A stretch of DNA of 64,000 nt, from assembly GCA_964559175.1 (NCBI GenBank), contig CAZLGT010000014.1, positions 19,870 through 83,869 of the forward strand. Direction: 5' to 3'. Below the pieces are notes generated by a model, which saw only the letters and a program-made list of their open reading frames with translations, had not been told where the DNA came from and searched no databases. The position numbers and the translations under genes were made by a program. Source of the DNA: Mariniphaga sp964559175 (lineage in GTDB: Bacteria; Bacteroidota; Bacteroidia; Bacteroidales; Prolixibacteraceae). This document shows positions 1 to 9,657 of this stretch, in pieces (within the stretch, counting starts at the first letter, position 1; every line of letters starts with the position of its first letter).

Positions 1-2
1 TG

Positions 3-2846
3 TCGTCTGTTACACGTGTGGGAACTGCACAAATAACTGTGGAATATGCCTGGAACAAAGATATGGATGAGGCTTTTCTCGATCTGCAAAAAGCACTGAA
101 TACACTTTCGCAAAATTCAGAAATTGACGATATCCGAATTACGCAGCACGATCCCAACACGGCACCAGTGATGCTGCTGGCCGTTACCCACAACGAAATT
201 ACCGACATGAACGAAATCAGAAAAGTGGCGGAAAATTACATCCGCAACGAGCTGGTTCGTCTGGAGGGTGTGGCCGAGGTGGAACTGTCGGGGCAGGAAG
301 AGAGTGAAGTGATTATTAACACCGATCATTACCGGCTCGAATCACAGGGCCTTTCGCTCGACGACCTGAGCAACAGCATTCAGAGTTTTAACCGCAACGT
401 TTCCGGTGGCCGCATCAGCGAAATGGGCATGCAGTACATTGTGAAAGGAGTAAGGCTGCTCAACGATTTGGAAGATTTTGAAAAGCTAATTGTGGGCTAC
501 AAAGCGGTACGGGCCGAAACCGAAGGACAGACACGTGTTGAGATGGCTCCGGTTTTTCTGAGAGATGTGGCTACCATTACCTACGGAAATAAGGAACCCG
601 CCAACATTGTGCATTTCAATGGCGAACGCTGTGTGGGTCTGGCCATTTACAAAGAAACCAGGTTTAACACGGTTAAAGCGGTTGAACAAATCAGTAACGC
701 ACTGGTGAATATCGAACGAGCACTGCCGGGTTATACTCTTCAACAGGTAACCAACCAGGGTACATTTATAAGCAGCGCCATTGGCGAAGTTCAAAACACA
801 GCACTGCTTGGTATTTTGCTTGCTGTTTTTGTTCTTTTTCTGTTTCTGCGCCGGTTTGGCACCACACTTATTGTCAGCCTCGCTATTCCTATCTCCATTA
901 TCGCCACGTTTAACCTGATGTATTTCAATAACCTCACCATTAACATCATGACACTGGGAGGGCTGGCCCTTGGCGCCGGCATGCTGGTGGATAATGCCAT
1001 TGTGGTACTGGAAAATATTTTCAGAAACCACGAGGGAGGCATGAGTGTAAAAGACGCGGCAGTGAAAGGAACTGCAGAGGTTGGAGGCGCCATTACCGCT
1101 TCCACATTAACCACCATCATCGTTTTTTTACCCATTGTTTATCTGCATGGTGCATCCGGCGAACTGTTCAAAGACCAGGCCTGGACCGTTGCCTTTTCCC
1201 TGATATCGTCGCTGTTTGTTGCCATTTTTGTTATTCCGACACTGTATTACCGGATTTTCAAAAACAAGAAAACTTTGGTGAAGAAGCGTTCGCTGAAAGT
1301 GGGCGGTTACGGAAGGTTTTTAAACCGGATTCTTCAGGTAAAATGGATGGTTGTTTTCTTTGCCACCATTTTTGTGGTAGGTTCATTCTTGCTGGTGCCG
1401 CAAATTGGAACTGAATTTATGCCTAAAACCGAAACCAGGGAATTTACCATGAATTTGAAGTTGCAGGAAGGAACCAGACTGGAACGCACCGAATCAACAG
1501 TGAAAAATATTGAAACCATTCTGGTGGAATACCTGGGAGATGACATTGAAAAACTGTATTCTCACTCAGGGCCGTCAACCAGTATTCTGGGCGATGCCAC
1601 AGCCGTTTTCGAGGGTGAAAATACCGCACAGATACGAATCATTCTGGCAGAAGAAGCTACGGTTACCCCCGAACAGGTTATTGGGGTGATGGATGAATTC
1701 ACAGCAGACATTTCCGGGCTCGAAATCAGTTTTGCCGAAGAGCAAAGTGCGCTGAAATCCATTCTTGGAACCGACGAAGCTCCGGTTGTTGTGGAAGTTC
1801 GCGGCGAAGAGCTGGAAGAAATAGAATATATTCTGAATCAGGTAAAAGAAAAAATGCTGGGAATCGATGGACTGTTCAATGTGCAATCTTCAACAGAAGA
1901 CGGTGCCCCGGAGGTTGAAGTTCATGTGGATCGCATAAGAGCAGGCATGTATAATCTGAACATCAGTGATGTTATTTCGCAAATACAGGATCAGCTGCAG
2001 GGGAAAAATGCCGGCCAGATGGAAAAAGGCGGTGAGATGCGCGACATTACCATTAAAGTTCCTGAAAAAGGATTGAGTGAAATTCACAATCTGACCATTA
2101 CTTCCGGAAACCAGGTTTTCAGACTGAGTGAAATTGCCGACATTTCGTTTGGCGTTTCGCCCAAAGAAATATTCAGAAGAAACCAGAACCGTACCGGACG
2201 GATTACTGCGCAACTTGAAAAAGGTATGGCGCTTGATCATGTGGCTGCCAGTATCAGGCAGCATACAGCTTCAATCGACCTGCCCGCCAACTACCGTATA
2301 ATGGTTACCGGCGAAGAAGAAAAGCGGCAGGAATCGATGAGCAGCCTTGGTTTTGCACTGCTTCTTTCTGTGGTTTTGGTGTATATGGTTATGGCTTCGC
2401 AATTCGAGTCGCTCATACATCCGTTTACCATTTTGCTTACCATTCCGCTGGCGGTTGTGGGCAGTATTCTCATCTTTTTTGCTATGGGAAAAACACTGAA
2501 CATTATGGCCCTGATTGGGATTATTATGCTGGCCGGGATTGCAGTAAACAATTCCATCATTCTGGTTGACAGAATCAATCAGCTGATTCGGGAAGGACTC
2601 GAACGGAGAGATGCCATTTTACAGGCCGGACAACAGCGTATCAGACCCATTATTATGACCAGTTTAACTACTGTACTGGCACTTTTACCACTTACCTTTG
2701 GTTTTGGAGAGAGTGCCTCCCTGCGGTCGCCCATGGCGCTGGCAGTTATTGGCGGGCTGGTTACGTCCACGTTGCTCACCCTGGTCGTTATTCCCTGTGT
2801 TTACGATATTTTAGACAGGATAAGAACCTTGTTTGTAAAAAAATAG
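3..2846 (+). CDS. RND-family efflux permease, 5' end cut by window edge
   Basis: Inner-membrane permease of the RND (AcrB/HAE-1-like) superfamily, which exports hydrophobic compounds by proton antiport with a periplasmic adaptor and an outer-membrane channel. The frame is open from base 3 through a GTG at 18, and family members are about 1,030-1,050 aa, so roughly 80-90 N-terminal residues lie upstream. Seen: porter-domain sequence, the TM4 motif GMLVDNAIVVLEN, a second helix bundle near the C-terminus with GIAVNNSIILVD, and a closing basic tail. TM4 reads Asp-Asn where AcrB has two adjacent aspartates. The next gene starts 1 base after the stop, so the two are co-transcribed and probably form a heteromeric pump. 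The adaptor and TolC-like genes are expected upstream of the window (inference). Confidence 0.93.
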   Translation, partial: SSVTRVGTAQITVEYAWNKDMDEAFLDLQKALNTLSQNSEIDDIRITQHDPNTAPVMLLAVTHNEITDMNEIRKVAENYIRNELVRLEGVAEVELSGQEESEVIINTDHYRLESQGLSLDDLSNSIQSFNRNVSGGRISEMGMQYIVKGVRLLNDLEDFEKLIVGYKAVRAETEGQTRVEMAPVFLRDVATITYGNKEPANIVHFNGERCVGLAIYKETRFNTVKAVEQISNALVNIERALPGYTLQQVTNQGTFISSAIGEVQNTALLGILLAVFVLFLFLRRFGTTLIVSLAIPISIIATFNLMYFNNLTINIMTLGGLALGAGMLVDNAIVVLENIFRNHEGGMSVKDAAVKGTAEVGGAITASTLTTIIVFLPIVYLHGASGELFKDQAWTVAFSLISSLFVAIFVIPTLYYRIFKNKKTLVKKRSLKVGGYGRFLNRILQVKWMVVFFATIFVVGSFLLVPQIGTEFMPKTETREFTMNLKLQEGTRLERTESTVKNIETILVEYLGDDIEKLYSHSGPSTSILGDATAVFEGENTAQIRIILAEEATVTPEQVIGVMDEFTADISGLEISFAEEQSALKSILGTDEAPVVVEVRGEELEEIEYILNQVKEKMLGIDGLFNVQSSTEDGAPEVEVHVDRIRAGMYNLNISDVISQIQDQLQGKNAGQMEKGGEMRDITIKVPEKGLSEIHNLTITSGNQVFRLSEIADISFGVSPKEIFRRNQNRTGRITAQLEKGMALDHVAASIRQHTASIDLPANYRIMVTGEEEKRQESMSSLGFALLLSVVLVYMVMASQFESLIHPFTILLTIPLAVVGSILIFFAMGKTLNIMALIGIIMLAGIAVNNSIILVDRINQLIREGLERRDAILQAGQQRIRPIIMTSLTTVLALLPLTFGFGESASLRSPMALAVIGGLVTSTLLTLVVIPCVYDILDRIRTLFVKK

Positions 2847-2847
2847 C

Positions 2848-5800
2848 ATGAAGTTTATTATAAACAGAAAAGTACTCATCAGTATGTTGTTTGCGGGACT
2901 TACCTTTTTGGGGTATTTCTCATACAAACAGCTGCCGGTAGAACTTATGCCCAATGCCGAGTTGCCCATGCTTTTTGTGCAAATCAATTCGCGTATTGAA
3001 GTGGACCCGACTTATATGGAAAATCAGGCGGTTATCCCCATAGAGGGAGCCATTGGCACCATGGAGGGTATTGAAACCATTGAAACCACCCTGAATAACC
3101 GCTCGGCATCCATTCAGGTGAATTTCAATCAAAATGTCAATTTTAAATACACATTTTTGAAGCTGCAGGAGAAAATCGATCAGGCAGCTGATAATCTCGA
3201 CGAAAACTTTACGGTTTCGGTAAACCGGGTTGACATTCAACAGATGTCAAACCAGTTTATGGAAATTCAGGTGCGGGGGAGTGATGGCACCGACCGGCTG
3301 CGCAATATTGTGGATCAGGAAATTGCTGCCGAGTTGGAGAATATCGACGGAATTGCATCGGTTAACGTTTTTGGCGGGAAAGAGCGTTCCATAGAGGTAA
3401 CCTACAACAGAGGAGCCTGTGAGGCTTACGGAATTACACCTGCCCAAATCAGAAACGCCATTGCTTCCAACTCGGCAAACCGCACGTTTACAGGATACCT
3501 GCACGAAAACCAAAAAAAGTATTTTGTGCATGTGAATGCCGAATACCAGCAGGTAAACGATATTGAAAACATTATTGTTGCCGAAGGACCGGTTTACCTG
3601 AAAGATGTTGCCGAAGTGTTTTTTGGTGTAAAGGAAGAGGAAAGCATCAGCAGGGTAAACGGGCTCGATGCTGTTTCCATTATGCTGGTGAGCGATTCAC
3701 AGGCCAACCTCATCGACCTTTCGCGAAGGGTACAGGAGCGCATGGCCGCACTGAATGAAAAGTTGGCGCCCAAAGAAGTGGAGCTGGTAGTTCAAACCAA
3801 CCTTGCCGAAACCATGGAGAACAACATCAACCAGATTATGAACCTGGCACTGGTGGGTGGGTTACTGGCCATTTTTGTTCTGTGGATATTCCTGAAAAAT
3901 TTTCGCATTGTTTCCATCATCGCACTGGCTATTCCGGTTTCGGTGTTCACAGCCTTCAACCTGTTTTATGCATTTAATGTCTCCATCAACAGTTTAACTC
4001 TGGTTGGACTGGTACTGGCCATTGGCATGCTTCTCGACAACAGCGTGGTGGTGCTTGAAAACATTTACCGGCTTTCGGGAAAACGATTCAGTCCCGACCA
4101 GGCCGTGGTGCAGGGAACCACTGAGGTGTGGCGTTCCATTGTGGCAGCCACCTTGACTACCGTAACGGTTTTTCTTCCGTTTCTGTTCTCTTCAGAACAT
4201 ATGATAAAATTGCTGGGAAGTCATGTGGGAGTATCTATTATTTCTACACTCACAGTTTCGTTGTTTGTAGCTTTGCTGCTTATACCCATGGCAGCTCATT
4301 ACCTGTTGAAAAGAAAATCTTCGCACAACATTTTTTACGAAAAAATAACCACCAACAACCGGATCATGCAGATTTACGTGTTGTTGTTAAAAAGCAGCAT
4401 GCGTGCACCGGCAGCCACGGTAGTGGGAGCTATTGTTCTGTTTTTTATTACTGTGTTTACGGTTTTGGCCATTAGTGTGAATAATCTGGAAGAGGTGGAA
4501 GAAACCCGGTTTTCGGTTTATGTAACCATGCCCACCGGTTCAACACTCGAGGCTACAGACCTTGTGGTTGCCGAGGTAGAAGGCCGGCTGGAGGAAATTG
4601 AAGAGCGGGAAGATGTAATTGCCAATATACAGGCAGAAGACGCTATCATCACAGTAATTTTGCAGGATGATTTTGAGAAAATCAACGACCTTACCATTGC
4701 TGAAATAAAATCGGAAGTGGAAGGGTTGATAAATAATATTTCAAGGGCTGAAGTGAGCCTTACAGCGCCAGCATCCAGCGCGCGATTTCGCGGTGGCAGC
4801 GGCGGGGGCGCAGGAATGGAAAATTTCAGCCGGTTTCTGGGAATCGGTACCAACCGCGAACGCATTGTTATTAAAGGAGAAGATTTCGATTTGATGAGAG
4901 GTGTGGCCGAAGACCTGCAATACTACATCGAAAACCTGGAATCCATCCGAAGCATTAATGTGAGTTTTGCCAGTAACCGTCCCGAGCTGCACCTTTACTT
5001 CAACCAGTTGCTGCTTACCGAATTCGGTCTGAACCTAAACAGTATTGCCAGCGAACTGGGATCGTTTACCCGCGAGTTTACTTCGGGGGTAAATTTCAAG
5101 CAGGGAAACGAGGAGTATGAAATTGTAATCAAGGAAGACCTGACGGAGAAAGAGGAGAACAGGGAAAAGAACATTGATGATTTGCGGCGGCTCCAAATAA
5201 GCAACAACCTGGGAGCAACCTACGATTTGCAGGACATTGCCGAACTTGTATATGCACAGGGCATGGCCAGCATTACCCGTGTGAACCAGGAAAAACAAAT
5301 TGAACTTTTTTACCGGTTTGCCGCTGAAGCCGAACAATCGAAAGACCTGCTCGAGGCCTACCGTATTGAGATTGACGAGGTGGTGGGTAGTTATAAAATG
5401 CCGGCAGGTATAGCAATTGAGGTGATCCACGAAGAAGACCAGTTTTCGGAGTTTTATTTTCTGATTGCTGCCGCCTTCATTCTCATTCTGATGATTCTGG
5501 CTTCAGTTTTCGAATCGCTGACCACCCCGCTGGTGCTTATGTTTTCGGTGCCGCTGGCAGCCATCGGTTCGTTTATTGCTTTAATTTTTACCGGCAACAG
5601 CTTGTTCAATGCCAATACACTTACCGGATTTTTAATTTTGCTTGGAGTGGTAGTAAACAATGGTATTATTCTTATTGATTTTACAAATATTTTGCGAAAA
5701 CGCGGCAACCGGAAATCGAGGGCGCTGATAACCGCCGGGCTTTCACGCGTTCGGCCCATTCTTATCACAGCCATTACCACCATTGTGGCCATGATGCCGC

Positions 5801-7569
5801 TTGCCCTGGGCAAATCGGAATATGTTGGCGCCATTGGCGCGCCGTTTGCCATAACTGTAATTGGCGGACTGGCTGTGAGTACCTTGCTTACCCTTGTTTT
5901 TGTTCCTACCCTTTATTTCGGAATGGATAACGCCGTAAACTGGTTGAAATCGCTTCACTGGGGACTAAAACTGTTGCAGCTTGTATTATTTGTTGTGGCA
6001 GCTGCATACATCTATTTTAAAGTAGATTCCTTTGTTTGGCAGTTGCTGGGGTTCATGCTTATTGTAATCCTTATTCCGGGCGTTACCGCATTTGTTATGA
6101 CCAGCCTGCGACAGGCCAGCTCAAAAGTAATAGATGAAAACGAGCCTATCAGGATTGTGGTGCAAAAACTGGTGAAAATTTACGACCGCGACAGTCGGTT
6201 TGTTCGTGAATGGAAGGCAGGAATAAAAATCAGGGAACGGGCCGGGTTGCTGAAAGATTACCGTAAATTACGCGATTTTTACGATTTGGTGTGGCAAATA
6301 CCAATGTTTGTATTCCTGGTGTATTTCACCTTCTTTTATCTCGAAAGCAATTTGTGGATGTGGGTAATGTCGCATTTTATTTACTTCTTCCTGTTTCTGT
6401 TGTATCAACCCTTTGCACAGGTAATGGCAAACAGGCACGAAGCCACTTCGAAAGCCATCTATCCAAAATTGAGCCGTTGGGTGAAGAATGTGATTTACTG
6501 GGGCGTACCTGCATTTTTCCTTTTTGTTTTTTTCAGAACATGGGATAATATCGGAATGGTTATTTTCGTAGGAATTATCTGGGTCCTTTTGCTGGTGATT
6601 TACAGCTCGGGGGAATATATTCACAAAAAGAAACTGAACATTGCCCGAATCGAAGGGCGTTTCAGCAGCCTTCGCCGGTGGTATTTTACTGTGGTCAGGC
6701 AAATACCGGTTATCGGGAAACGCAAAGTGCCCTTCCGGGCTCTTAACGGGGTAACACTCGAAATCAAAACAGGAATGTTCGGTTTGCTTGGACCCAACGG
6801 AGCAGGGAAATCAACCATGATGCGGATTATTTGCGGTATTCTGGAACAAAGCTACGGAAAGGTATGGATTAATGGGCTCGATACCCAGAAACACCGTGAG
6901 GAGTTGCAGGGATTAATCGGATACCTGCCACAGGCATTTGGTACTTACGAAAACATGTCGGCATGGGAATTTCTTGATTATCAATCTATTCTGAAAGGCA
7001 TTAAAGATGTGAAAACCCGATATGCACGCATGGAATATGTGCTGAAGAGCGTACACATGTTCGACAGGAAAGACGATAAAATTGGTTCGTTCTCAGGCGG
7101 GATGAAGCAACGAATTGGCATTGCGCAGATTCTGCTCAACCTCCCACGAATTTTAGTGGTTGACGAACCTACCGCAGGCCTCGATCCACGCGAGCGTATC
7201 CGCTTCAGAAATCTGCTGGTGGAACTGAGCCGCGAACGAATTGTGATTTTTTCAACGCACATCATCGAAGATATATCCAGTTCATGCAACCAGGTTGCGG
7301 TAATTAACCGGGGCGATTTGAAATATTTTGGTACACCCAACGACATGGTGCGCATGGGCGAAGGGTTTGTATGGCAAATGACACTGCCGGCCAAAGAGTT
7401 CGACAGCTTTACCAACAAGCAACTTATTATTCACCACATGCGCGATGGAGAAAACATTAAGGTACGCGTACTTTCCAAAGAAAAACCATCGGACGATGCT
7501 GTAAATGTTTCGCCCCACCTTGAGGACGCATACTTGTGCTTGTTGAAAGACTTTGTTAAAAACGTTTAG
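2848..7569 (+). CDS. RND efflux permease fused to an ABC-transporter ATPase
   Basis: A 1,573-aa protein with two transporter classes in one chain. Residues 1 to about 1030 are a full RND permease: N-terminal helix, porter domains, TM4 motif GMLLDNSVVVLEN, and a second helix bundle with GVVVNNGIILIDFTN. Residues about 1035-1090 and 1150-1255 add roughly four to six hydrophobic segments separated by a basic soluble stretch. Residues about 1295-1500 are a complete ABC ATPase: Walker A GPNGAGKST (about 1315-1323), signature FSGGMKQR (about 1414), Walker B LVVDEPTAGLDP (about 1436) and an H-loop histidine in STHI (about 1470). The reading frame is continuous, without an internal stop. A small ABC-2-like permease follows after 3 bases, so the ATPase domain plausibly drives that permease, the extra helices, or both. 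Family assignments are firm; the joint function is inference. Confidence 0.92.
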   Translation: MKFIINRKVLISMLFAGLTFLGYFSYKQLPVELMPNAELPMLFVQINSRIEVDPTYMENQAVIPIEGAIGTMEGIETIETTLNNRSASIQVNFNQNVNFKYTFLKLQEKIDQAADNLDENFTVSVNRVDIQQMSNQFMEIQVRGSDGTDRLRNIVDQEIAAELENIDGIASVNVFGGKERSIEVTYNRGACEAYGITPAQIRNAIASNSANRTFTGYLHENQKKYFVHVNAEYQQVNDIENIIVAEGPVYLKDVAEVFFGVKEEESISRVNGLDAVSIMLVSDSQANLIDLSRRVQERMAALNEKLAPKEVELVVQTNLAETMENNINQIMNLALVGGLLAIFVLWIFLKNFRIVSIIALAIPVSVFTAFNLFYAFNVSINSLTLVGLVLAIGMLLDNSVVVLENIYRLSGKRFSPDQAVVQGTTEVWRSIVAATLTTVTVFLPFLFSSEHMIKLLGSHVGVSIISTLTVSLFVALLLIPMAAHYLLKRKSSHNIFYEKITTNNRIMQIYVLLLKSSMRAPAATVVGAIVLFFITVFTVLAISVNNLEEVEETRFSVYVTMPTGSTLEATDLVVAEVEGRLEEIEEREDVIANIQAEDAIITVILQDDFEKINDLTIAEIKSEVEGLINNISRAEVSLTAPASSARFRGGSGGGAGMENFSRFLGIGTNRERIVIKGEDFDLMRGVAEDLQYYIENLESIRSINVSFASNRPELHLYFNQLLLTEFGLNLNSIASELGSFTREFTSGVNFKQGNEEYEIVIKEDLTEKEENREKNIDDLRRLQISNNLGATYDLQDIAELVYAQGMASITRVNQEKQIELFYRFAAEAEQSKDLLEAYRIEIDEVVGSYKMPAGIAIEVIHEEDQFSEFYFLIAAAFILILMILASVFESLTTPLVLMFSVPLAAIGSFIALIFTGNSLFNANTLTGFLILLGVVVNNGIILIDFTNILRKRGNRKSRALITAGLSRVRPILITAITTIVAMMPLALGKSEYVGAIGAPFAITVIGGLAVSTLLTLVFVPTLYFGMDNAVNWLKSLHWGLKLLQLVLFVVAAAYIYFKVDSFVWQLLGFMLIVILIPGVTAFVMTSLRQASSKVIDENEPIRIVVQKLVKIYDRDSRFVREWKAGIKIRERAGLLKDYRKLRDFYDLVWQIPMFVFLVYFTFFYLESNLWMWVMSHFIYFFLFLLYQPFAQVMANRHEATSKAIYPKLSRWVKNVIYWGVPAFFLFVFFRTWDNIGMVIFVGIIWVLLLVIYSSGEYIHKKKLNIARIEGRFSSLRRWYFTVVRQIPVIGKRKVPFRALNGVTLEIKTGMFGLLGPNGAGKSTMMRIICGILEQSYGKVWINGLDTQKHREELQGLIGYLPQAFGTYENMSAWEFLDYQSILKGIKDVKTRYARMEYVLKSVHMFDRKDDKIGSFSGGMKQRIGIAQILLNLPRILVVDEPTAGLDPRERIRFRNLLVELSRERIVIFSTHIIEDISSSCNQVAVINRGDLKYFGTPNDMVRMGEGFVWQMTLPAKEFDSFTNKQLIIHHMRDGENIKVRVLSKEKPSDDAVNVSPHLEDAYLCLLKDFVKNV

Positions 7570-7572
7570 AAA

Positions 7573-8292
7573 ATGAAACGAAACTACGATATAAAAAACA
7601 GGTTTGTCAATCTGATAACCATGATCAGGTATAACATGAAAATTATTTTTTCGGGCCGGTTTATATGGTTTATGCTGGCTGCTTTTGTGTTTTTCATGTT
7701 TTTTGCCATTCAAACGGTTTGGAACGGCCAGGGAATTACGGAAGGAACGGTTTATAACCTGCTTGTTTTTCCGGGCATTCTGCTTATTTTCTATCCTTCG
7801 GTGTTTGGAATACAGAGCGACGACGATGCCCGTATGCTTGAAATTCTTTTTGGTATTCCCAATTACCGCTACAAAGTTTGGCTGGTGAGGCTGCTGATGA
7901 TTTATGTACTTATCTTTCTCATCATCCTGTTGTTTACAGGTGCCGCCTCTGTATTGCTTTACCGGGTCAGTATTCTGGAAATGTCTTATCAGCTGATGTA
8001 TCCCATTGTTTTTATGGGTTCCATGGCTTTTATGTTTTCCACGGTAATTAAAAATGGAAACGGGACTGCTGTGATTATGGTGTTAATTGGAGTCGCACTG
8101 CTGATTTTGCAGGATGCCGTGCAACGCACCCAGTGGAATGTGTTTTTAAATCCTTTTCAGATTCCCAATAATTTCAACGAAATAATCTGGCACGGGTTAA
8201 TCACCAAAAACCGGATTTTTCTGGGGGTGAGTATGATTGTTTTTATCCTTTACGGACTTTACAATTTGCAAAAAAGAGAAAAGTTTGTATAA
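7573..8292 (+). CDS. ABC-2-type transporter permease subunit
   Basis: A 239-aa polytopic membrane protein with about six hydrophobic segments (roughly residues 30-48, 62-80, 105-128, 140-158, 164-182 and 215-232) and a basic C-terminus. Between helices 2 and 3 it has DDDARMLEILFGIPN, the kind of short cytoplasmic segment seen in ABC-2 and gliding/Nos-type permeases where the ATPase docks. It starts 3 bases after the RND-ABC fusion and is almost certainly co-translated, making it the natural membrane partner of the fused ATPase domain. It ends 1 base before the convergent panD stop. Substrate unknown; the family call rests on topology and context rather than on a diagnostic motif. Confidence 0.75.
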   Translation: MKRNYDIKNRFVNLITMIRYNMKIIFSGRFIWFMLAAFVFFMFFAIQTVWNGQGITEGTVYNLLVFPGILLIFYPSVFGIQSDDDARMLEILFGIPNYRYKVWLVRLLMIYVLIFLIILLFTGAASVLLYRVSILEMSYQLMYPIVFMGSMAFMFSTVIKNGNGTAVIMVLIGVALLILQDAVQRTQWNVFLNPFQIPNNFNEIIWHGLITKNRIFLGVSMIVFILYGLYNLQKREKFV

Positions 8293-8293
8293 C

Positions 8294-8644
8294 CTAAACC
8301 AGCCGGTTGGTTTCCACATCGGGAAAAATAATGGATGGTTTGAAGGTTTTGGCTTCTTCAAAATCCATTAATGCGTAAGAGATAATAATTACCACATCGC
8401 CCACGGCAGCCTTGCGGGCAGCCGGTCCGTTAAGGCATATTGTTCCTGAACCCCGCTCTCCTTTAATGATGTAGGTTTCAAGTCGTTCGCCATTATTGAT
8501 GTTAACCACCTGAACTTTTTCGTTTTCAATTAAATTGGCTGCATTCATCAGGTCTTCATCGATGGTAATGCTACCCACATATTGCAGGTTGGCTTCAGTA
8601 ACTGTTACTTTATGGATTTTCGATTTACAAATTTCAATTTGCAT
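8294..8644 (-). CDS. panD: Aspartate 1-decarboxylase
   Basis: Makes beta-alanine from L-aspartate for pantothenate and coenzyme A synthesis, in the cytoplasm. The protein is 116 aa, the usual PanD length. The self-processing site is visible as Gly24-Ser25 in YVGSIT; cleavage there creates the catalytic pyruvoyl group. NGPAARKAAVGD and the DVVIIISYA strand are also typical of the family. I chose the ATG at 8644; a TTG 15 bases further upstream is in frame but would add a non-conserved MKTDA. The upstream gene panC ends 11 bases before this start, so the two form an operon. The 3' end converges with the ABC permease stop with a single base between. Confidence 0.96.
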   Translation of the reverse strand: MQIEICKSKIHKVTVTEANLQYVGSITIDEDLMNAANLIENEKVQVVNINNGERLETYIIKGERGSGTICLNGPAARKAAVGDVVIIISYALMDFEEAKTFKPSIIFPDVETNRLV

Positions 8645-8655
8645 GGCATCAGTTT

Positions 8656-9492
8656 TCAATTCAATACTATATTGTCAATTAATCGTACTTTGCCGCAATG
8701 CACTGCAATGCAGCCGACCTTTACCCCTTTGTCGTTCCAGTTTTTAACAGGCATAAGGTTTTCATCATCAACTATTTCAAAATACTCAACGTTTAAAAAC
8801 GGGTTTTTGTTGATATCTTCAATTACTTGGTTTTTGAGCTGTTGTACGGTTTTTTTTGCTTTTAGTTCCTGTGCGTTTCTGAGTTCCTGGTAAATGAGTG
8901 AAGCATTATCCCTCTCTTCTGGCGAAAGCAACTCATTTCGCGAACTCATTGCCAGCCCCGATTTTTCGCGGATAATGGGACAGGGTACAATTTCAACCGG
9001 CAGATTCATCATTTTTACCAGTTTTTTTATCACCGCCAGTTGCTGTAAGTCTTTCAATCCAAAATAGGCCTTGTCAGGCTTCGTCATTTCAAAAAGCCTG
9101 CTTACCACCTGCGCTACTCCGTTAAAATGACCGGGCCGGTGTTTTCCCTCCATCACCTGTTCAAGGCTTCCAAAGTTAAATTTTCGGTTGTCCGGCTCAG
9201 GATATACTTCTTCAGCTTCGGGTGCAAAAACAAGGGTACACCCGGTTTTTTCCAGCATTTTCAAATCGACTTCCAGGTTTCGCGGATAGCGCCTCAGGTC
9301 GCCCGGGTCGTTAAACTGGGTTGGATTTACAAAAATACTTACCACAACCGCCGCATTCTCATTTACTGCCTGTTCAACCAACGATATGTGACCCTGGTGC
9401 AGTGCTCCCATGGTTGGCACAAACCCAACGCTTCCTTTGCTGCGTAGCGCGCTTAACTGCTCCTGTAGTTCTTTTTTTGTTTTTACCAGCAT
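8656..9492 (-). CDS. panC: Pantothenate synthetase (pantoate-beta-alanine ligase)
   Basis: Joins pantoate and beta-alanine with ATP hydrolysis to AMP, giving pantothenate. It has 278 aa, full length for the family. The HIGH-type nucleotide motif is seen as PTMGALHQGH (His32 and His35), followed by SIFVNPTQF, and the KMSKS-like loop near residue 185 reads SGLAMSSRN. It starts with ATG and is followed directly by panD, so beta-alanine synthesis and its use are encoded together. It is divergent from the starch-synthase-like gene across about 165 bases; panC and panD next to this short glycosyltransferase is, to my knowledge, a recurrent Bacteroidota arrangement. Confidence 0.97.
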   Translation of the reverse strand: MLVKTKKELQEQLSALRSKGSVGFVPTMGALHQGHISLVEQAVNENAAVVVSIFVNPTQFNDPGDLRRYPRNLEVDLKMLEKTGCTLVFAPEAEEVYPEPDNRKFNFGSLEQVMEGKHRPGHFNGVAQVVSRLFEMTKPDKAYFGLKDLQQLAVIKKLVKMMNLPVEIVPCPIIREKSGLAMSSRNELLSPEERDNASLIYQELRNAQELKAKKTVQQLKNQVIEDINKNPFLNVEYFEIVDDENLMPVKNWNDKGVKVGCIAVHCGKVRLIDNIVLN

Positions 9493-9596
9493 TGTTGTTT
9501 CATCAATTCAATTTGCAAAGTAAATAAATAATATTCTTGCGTTTTATATAACCAGCAATTAACATTTGTGCCTTAACACAATGGAAATGAATAAAA

Positions 9597-9627
9597 TTGA
9601 ATATTCACGATATTTTTATTAACTTTG
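9597..9627 (+). promoter_or_regulatory. Bacteroidota-type promoter for the GT5-like gene
   Basis: TTG at 9597-9599 and TAACTTTG at 9620-9627 are separated by 20 bases. This matches the TTG-N19/20-TAnnTTTG consensus of the primary sigma factor in Bacteroidota. It lies 30 bases before the chosen ATG at 9658. Confidence 0.75.
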
Positions 9628-9657
9628 CACCCTGTTATAAACCGCGCTTACAGGTCA

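Noticed and set aside
486..1135. Long minus-strand frames inside the first RND gene
   Set aside because: They are shadows of the opposite-strand RND codons; no family sequence, no start context.
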